From assembly GCA_902796215.1 (NCBI GenBank), contig CADBNY010000098.1, positions 1 through 6,930 on the forward strand: DNA of 6,930 nt. Reading direction: 5' to 3'. Made by a program: the position numbers and the translations under genes. Shown piece after piece: positions 5,007-6,930 of the stretch (position 1 is its first letter; each line of letters begins with the position of its first letter). This DNA is from an uncultured Erysipelotrichaceae bacterium (lineage in GTDB: Bacteria > Bacillota_I > Bacilli_A > RF39 > UBA660). The notes beneath the pieces were generated by a model. That model was given only the letters and a program-made list of their open reading frames with translations. It searched no databases and was not told where the DNA came from.

Positions 5007-5222
5007 ATGACCGGACGCGTGAAATGGTTTAATAATGATAAAGGGTATGGATTTATTGGTTTTAAAGAAGATGAAGATATTTTTGTTCATTATTCTGCTA
5101 TCGAAATAGATGGCTACAAAACATTAACAGAAAATCAATTAGTTGAATTTAAATTAATTGAAACCAGTAAAGGATATCAAGCAATTAATGTAAGACTTTT
5201 AAAAGAAACTGTTACTATATAA
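5007..5222 (+). CDS. csp: Cold-shock domain protein (CspA/CspB family)
   Basis: A single 71-residue cold-shock domain: a five-stranded barrel that binds single-stranded RNA and DNA and acts as an RNA chaperone in the cytoplasm. Present are G-R-V-K-W-F-N at the start, RNP1 K12-G-Y-G-F-I17 and RNP2 I25-F-V-H-Y29, followed by SAIEIDGYKTLTENQLVEF. The usual Phe in RNP1 and RNP2 is Tyr at positions 14 and 29, still aromatic. The C-terminus (LLKETVTI) is a little longer than in B. subtilis CspB (67 residues). The ATG at 5007 is preferred to the GTG at 5004 for spacing from GAGGT and because cold-shock proteins usually start M-x-G-x-V-K-W-F. It lies just before hpf, so two stress-linked RNA/ribosome proteins are neighbours, each with its own promoter. 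Confidence 0.94.
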   Translation: MTGRVKWFNNDKGYGFIGFKEDEDIFVHYSAIEIDGYKTLTENQLVEFKLIETSKGYQAINVRLLKETVTI

Positions 5223-5240
5223 AGTAGTAGTTTTTTTCTT
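5206..5240 (+). terminator. Intrinsic terminator of the cold-shock gene
   Basis: AAACT (5206-5210) pairs with AGTTT (5229-5233), and ACTAT (5214-5218) with GTAGT (5224-5228). A three-base bulge lies on the 5' side and the loop is five bases. Seven T follow (5231-5237), then CTT. The 5' arm includes the last codons. Confidence 0.6.
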
Positions 5241-5247
5241 TTCTATA

Positions 5248-5256
5248 TGCTATAAT
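5248..5256 (+). promoter_or_regulatory. Extended -10 promoter of hpf
   Basis: TGCTATAAT is a perfect TATAAT (5251-5256) with TGN extension. The -35 zone (about 5228-5233, TAGTTT) lies in the 3' arm of the cold-shock terminator and matches poorly. The start near 5263 leaves about 16 bases of leader. No sigma-B type pattern was seen. Confidence 0.6.
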
Positions 5257-5278
5257 GAAATTACAAGGAGGCGATAGT

Positions 5279-5806
5279 ATGGAAATTGTAATTCATGGTT
5301 CTAAAGTAAAAATTACAGATGCTATGCGTGATTATATTGAAGAAAAGCTAGAAAAATTAGAAAAATATCTAGAAAATAGCGAAAACGTTCGCGCCAATGT
5401 CATAGTAAAAGTAAAAAATCATGAGCAAACAGTAGAAATAACCATACCATTAAAATCATTTATTTTAAGATCGGAGGAAACACAAGATAGCTTTTATGCA
5501 GCAATTGACAAAACAATTGATAAGCTGGAAAGACAAATTAGAAAGAACAAGACAAAATTAATGTCAAAACAAGTAAAAGAAAATTATGATTTTAATTTTC
5601 CAAGCATAGAAGATGAAAAAACAGAAGAGAAAAAAATTGTAAAAAGAAAGAACATCGAAGTAAAACCAATGAATGAAGAAGAAGCAATCCTTCAAATGGA
5701 ACTTTTAGGACATGAATTCTATATGTACAAAGATGCAGATACAGATTCATTTGCAGTTGTATATAAAAGAAAAGATGGAAATTATGGTCTTATAGAAACA
5801 GAATAG
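5279..5806 (+). CDS. hpf: Long-form ribosome hibernation promoting factor (HPF)
   Basis: 175 residues with both domains of long HPF. The N-terminal ribosome-binding domain (about 1-100) opens MEIVIHGSKVKITDAMRDYIEEKLEKLEKYL and ends in a basic stretch. A charged linker (about 101-122) leads to the C-terminal dimerisation domain (about 123-173), with KPMNEEEAILQMELLGHEFYMY and VVYKRKDGNYGLIE. In Firmicutes long HPF alone pairs two 70S ribosomes into inactive 100S dimers in stationary phase or stress. A perfect AAGGAGG (5265-5271) sets the ATG at 5279; an ATG at 5255 overlaps the -10 element and is not the start. It precedes secA, as in Bacillus and Staphylococcus. This is the only gene here ending in TAG. 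Confidence 0.95.
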   Translation: MEIVIHGSKVKITDAMRDYIEEKLEKLEKYLENSENVRANVIVKVKNHEQTVEITIPLKSFILRSEETQDSFYAAIDKTIDKLERQIRKNKTKLMSKQVKENYDFNFPSIEDEKTEEKKIVKRKNIEVKPMNEEEAILQMELLGHEFYMYKDADTDSFAVVYKRKDGNYGLIETE

Positions 5807-5813
5807 TTTATAA

Positions 5814-5853
5814 TAAAAAAGATGAGAAACTCTTTAAATTCTCATCTTTTTTT
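5814..5853 (+). terminator. Strong intrinsic terminator of hpf
   Basis: GATGAGAA (5821-5828) pairs perfectly with TTCTCATC (5839-5846) around a ten-base loop. The flanking A run (5814-5820) can pair with seven T (5847-5853). It is the cleanest hairpin in the window. Confidence 0.85.
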
Positions 5854-5861
5854 GGTAAAAT
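5833..5861 (+). promoter_or_regulatory. Promoter of secA
   Basis: TGGTAAAAT (5853-5861), an extended -10 identical to the one before mbl, with a partial -35 TTTAAA (5833-5838) 17 bases upstream. The -35 lies in the loop of the hpf terminator and the T of TGG is the last T of its U-run. The start near 5868 gives about 17 bases of leader. Confidence 0.55.
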
Positions 5862-5884
5862 AATACTTTGAAGGAGACATGAAT

Positions 5885-6930
5885 ATGAATATACTAAAAA
5901 AAATATTTGATCATGAATATAAAGAATTAAGAAAATTCAATAATATAGCCAATCAAGTAATGAGTTTAGAAGAAGAATATTCAAAACTTACAGATACAGA
6001 ACTTCAAAATAAAACTCAAGAATTTAAAGATAGATTAAGAGATGGAGAAACGTTAGAAGATATTTTAGTAGAAGCATTTGCAACTGCCAGAGAAGCATCA
6101 TACAGAGTAATAGGTGAAAAGCATTACTTTGTTCAAATCCTTGGAGGGTTAGCCATCCATTATGGAAATATAGCTGAGATGAAAACAGGAGAAGGAAAAA
6201 CATTAACTTCAGTACTTCCAGCATATTTAAATGCTCTAACAGGTGATGGAGTACATATTATTACTGTAAATGAATATTTAGCAAGTCGTGATGCTGAATG
6301 GATGGGTGGAATTCATAGATTCTTAGGATTAACAGTTGGTGTTAACACAAGAGATATGAATTCAAAAGAAAAACAAGAAGCCTATAATTGTGATATTTTG
6401 TATTCCACAAATAATGAAATAGGATTTGACTATTTAAGAGATAACATGGTGGTTCATAAAGAAGAAAGAGTTCAAAGAAAATTAAACTTTGTTATTATTG
6501 ATGAGGTTGACTCAGTTTTGATAGATGAGGCAAGAACACCATTAATTATTTCAGGTGGAGAAATGGCTAATTCAAATCTTTATGTACAAGCAGACACTTA
6601 TGCTAAAAATTTAACTCCAGAAAAAGATTTTATATATGATGAAAAAACAAAAAGTGTTAACTTAACAGAAAAAGGAGCCGATAAAGCAGAAGAAATGTTC
6701 CATATTAACAATTTATATGATGTTGAAAATGCAACACTACTTCATTTTATTAATCAATCATTACGTGCAAATTATGCTATGAAAAATGATGTTGATTATG
6801 TAGTACAAGATGGAGAAGTAGTAATTGTTGATCAATTTACTGGGCGTTTAATGAAAGGAAGAGCTTATTCTGATGGCCTTCATCAAGCAATAGAAGCAAA
6901 AGAAGGAGTAAATATCAATCAAGAAACAAA
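5885..6930 (+). CDS. secA: SecA preprotein translocase ATPase, N-terminal part (runs off the window)
   Basis: The first 348 codons of SecA, the ATPase that drives secretory proteins through SecYEG; full-length proteins have about 800 residues. Seen are the N-terminal helix region, the Q-motif area HYFVQILGG (80-88), Walker A KTGEGKT (100-106), TVNEYLASRDAEW, YSTNNEIGFDYLRDNM, Walker B IIDEVDSVLIDEARTPLIISG (204-224) and the start of the preprotein cross-linking domain, ending DGEVVIVDQFTGRLMKGRAYSDGLHQAIEAKEG. In the Q-motif area the usual RHFDVQ is KHYFVQ, with Phe82 for Asp. AAGGAG (5871-5876) is eight bases before the ATG at 5885; the in-frame ATG at 5879 is only two bases from it. The hpf-secA order indicates the housekeeping SecA. 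The reading frame is intact to the edge. Confidence 0.95.
   Translation, partial: MNILKKIFDHEYKELRKFNNIANQVMSLEEEYSKLTDTELQNKTQEFKDRLRDGETLEDILVEAFATAREASYRVIGEKHYFVQILGGLAIHYGNIAEMKTGEGKTLTSVLPAYLNALTGDGVHIITVNEYLASRDAEWMGGIHRFLGLTVGVNTRDMNSKEKQEAYNCDILYSTNNEIGFDYLRDNMVVHKEERVQRKLNFVIIDEVDSVLIDEARTPLIISGGEMANSNLYVQADTYAKNLTPEKDFIYDEKTKSVNLTEKGADKAEEMFHINNLYDVENATLLHFINQSLRANYAMKNDVDYVVQDGEVVIVDQFTGRLMKGRAYSDGLHQAIEAKEGVNINQET

Noticed and set aside
4833..5090. Minus-strand open frame across the LytTR-csp gap
   Set aside because: Phe-rich translation of A-rich DNA, overlapping the csp coding region.
6024..6224. Minus-strand open frame opposite secA
   Set aside because: Lies within conserved SecA coding sequence; Leu-rich antisense shadow.
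1..6930. UGA reassignment (Mollicute-like code)
   Set aside because: No gene ends in TGA, but Trp is encoded by TGG and no gene has an in-frame TGA. Nine stops are too few to argue for a changed code.
1..6930. tRNA, rRNA, CRISPR arrays, insertion sequences
   Set aside because: No cloverleaf, regularly spaced repeats, transposase or terminal inverted repeats were seen on either strand.

Overview
The window is chromosomal, AT-rich (roughly 30% GC) DNA from a Firmicute of the Bacilli/Erysipelotrichia type, possibly an uncultured gut lineage. The evidence is Bacillus-like proteins (zinc-type L31, Mbl, SpoIIQ, long HPF), AGGAGG/GAGGTG ribosome binding sites, TGG for Trp, and TAA at every stop except one TAG. 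A SpoIIQ homologue behind a forespore-type promoter suggests a spore former or a recent descendant of one. All genes are on the plus strand and most are single-gene transcription units.

Layout. 1-186: window edge, a weak stem-loop, and the rpmE promoter with a hairpin-bearing leader. 187-402: rpmE (L31). 498-1138: an rpiB-like isomerase overlapping by one base a DUF1146 membrane protein. 1190-1825: spoIIQ. 1910-2911: mbl. 2978-4060: a tagO/wecA-family glycosyl-phosphate transferase. 4131-4850: an orphan LytTR regulator, followed by a possible 28-codon Lys-rich ORF. 5007-5222: a cold-shock protein. 5279-5806: hpf. 5885 to the window end: the first 348 codons of secA. No gap longer than 300 bases lacks a gene.

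The genes cover housekeeping (translation, ribosome hibernation, secretion), cell envelope (Mbl and the TagO-like enzyme) and sporulation (SpoIIQ). From memory, the order rpmE, rpiB, DUF1146, spoIIQ, mbl, tagO, hpf, secA follows one arc of the Bacillus subtilis chromosome, with the intervening genes (for example the atp operon) absent. The LytTR gene looks like an insertion into this block.

Nearly every junction is compact. An intrinsic terminator, often formed around the stop codon of the upstream gene, is directly followed by or overlaps an extended -10 promoter of the next gene. Leaders are about 11-17 nt, except for rpiB, rpmE and the cold-shock gene; the last two have longer leaders with hairpins. 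The most interesting points are the sigma-F/G-like promoter interleaved with a terminator, non-canonical active-site motifs in the RpiB and TagO homologues, the LytTR regulator with a degenerate receiver domain, and the Lys-rich ORF coupled to it. I found no clear case of a wholly new multi-gene system.
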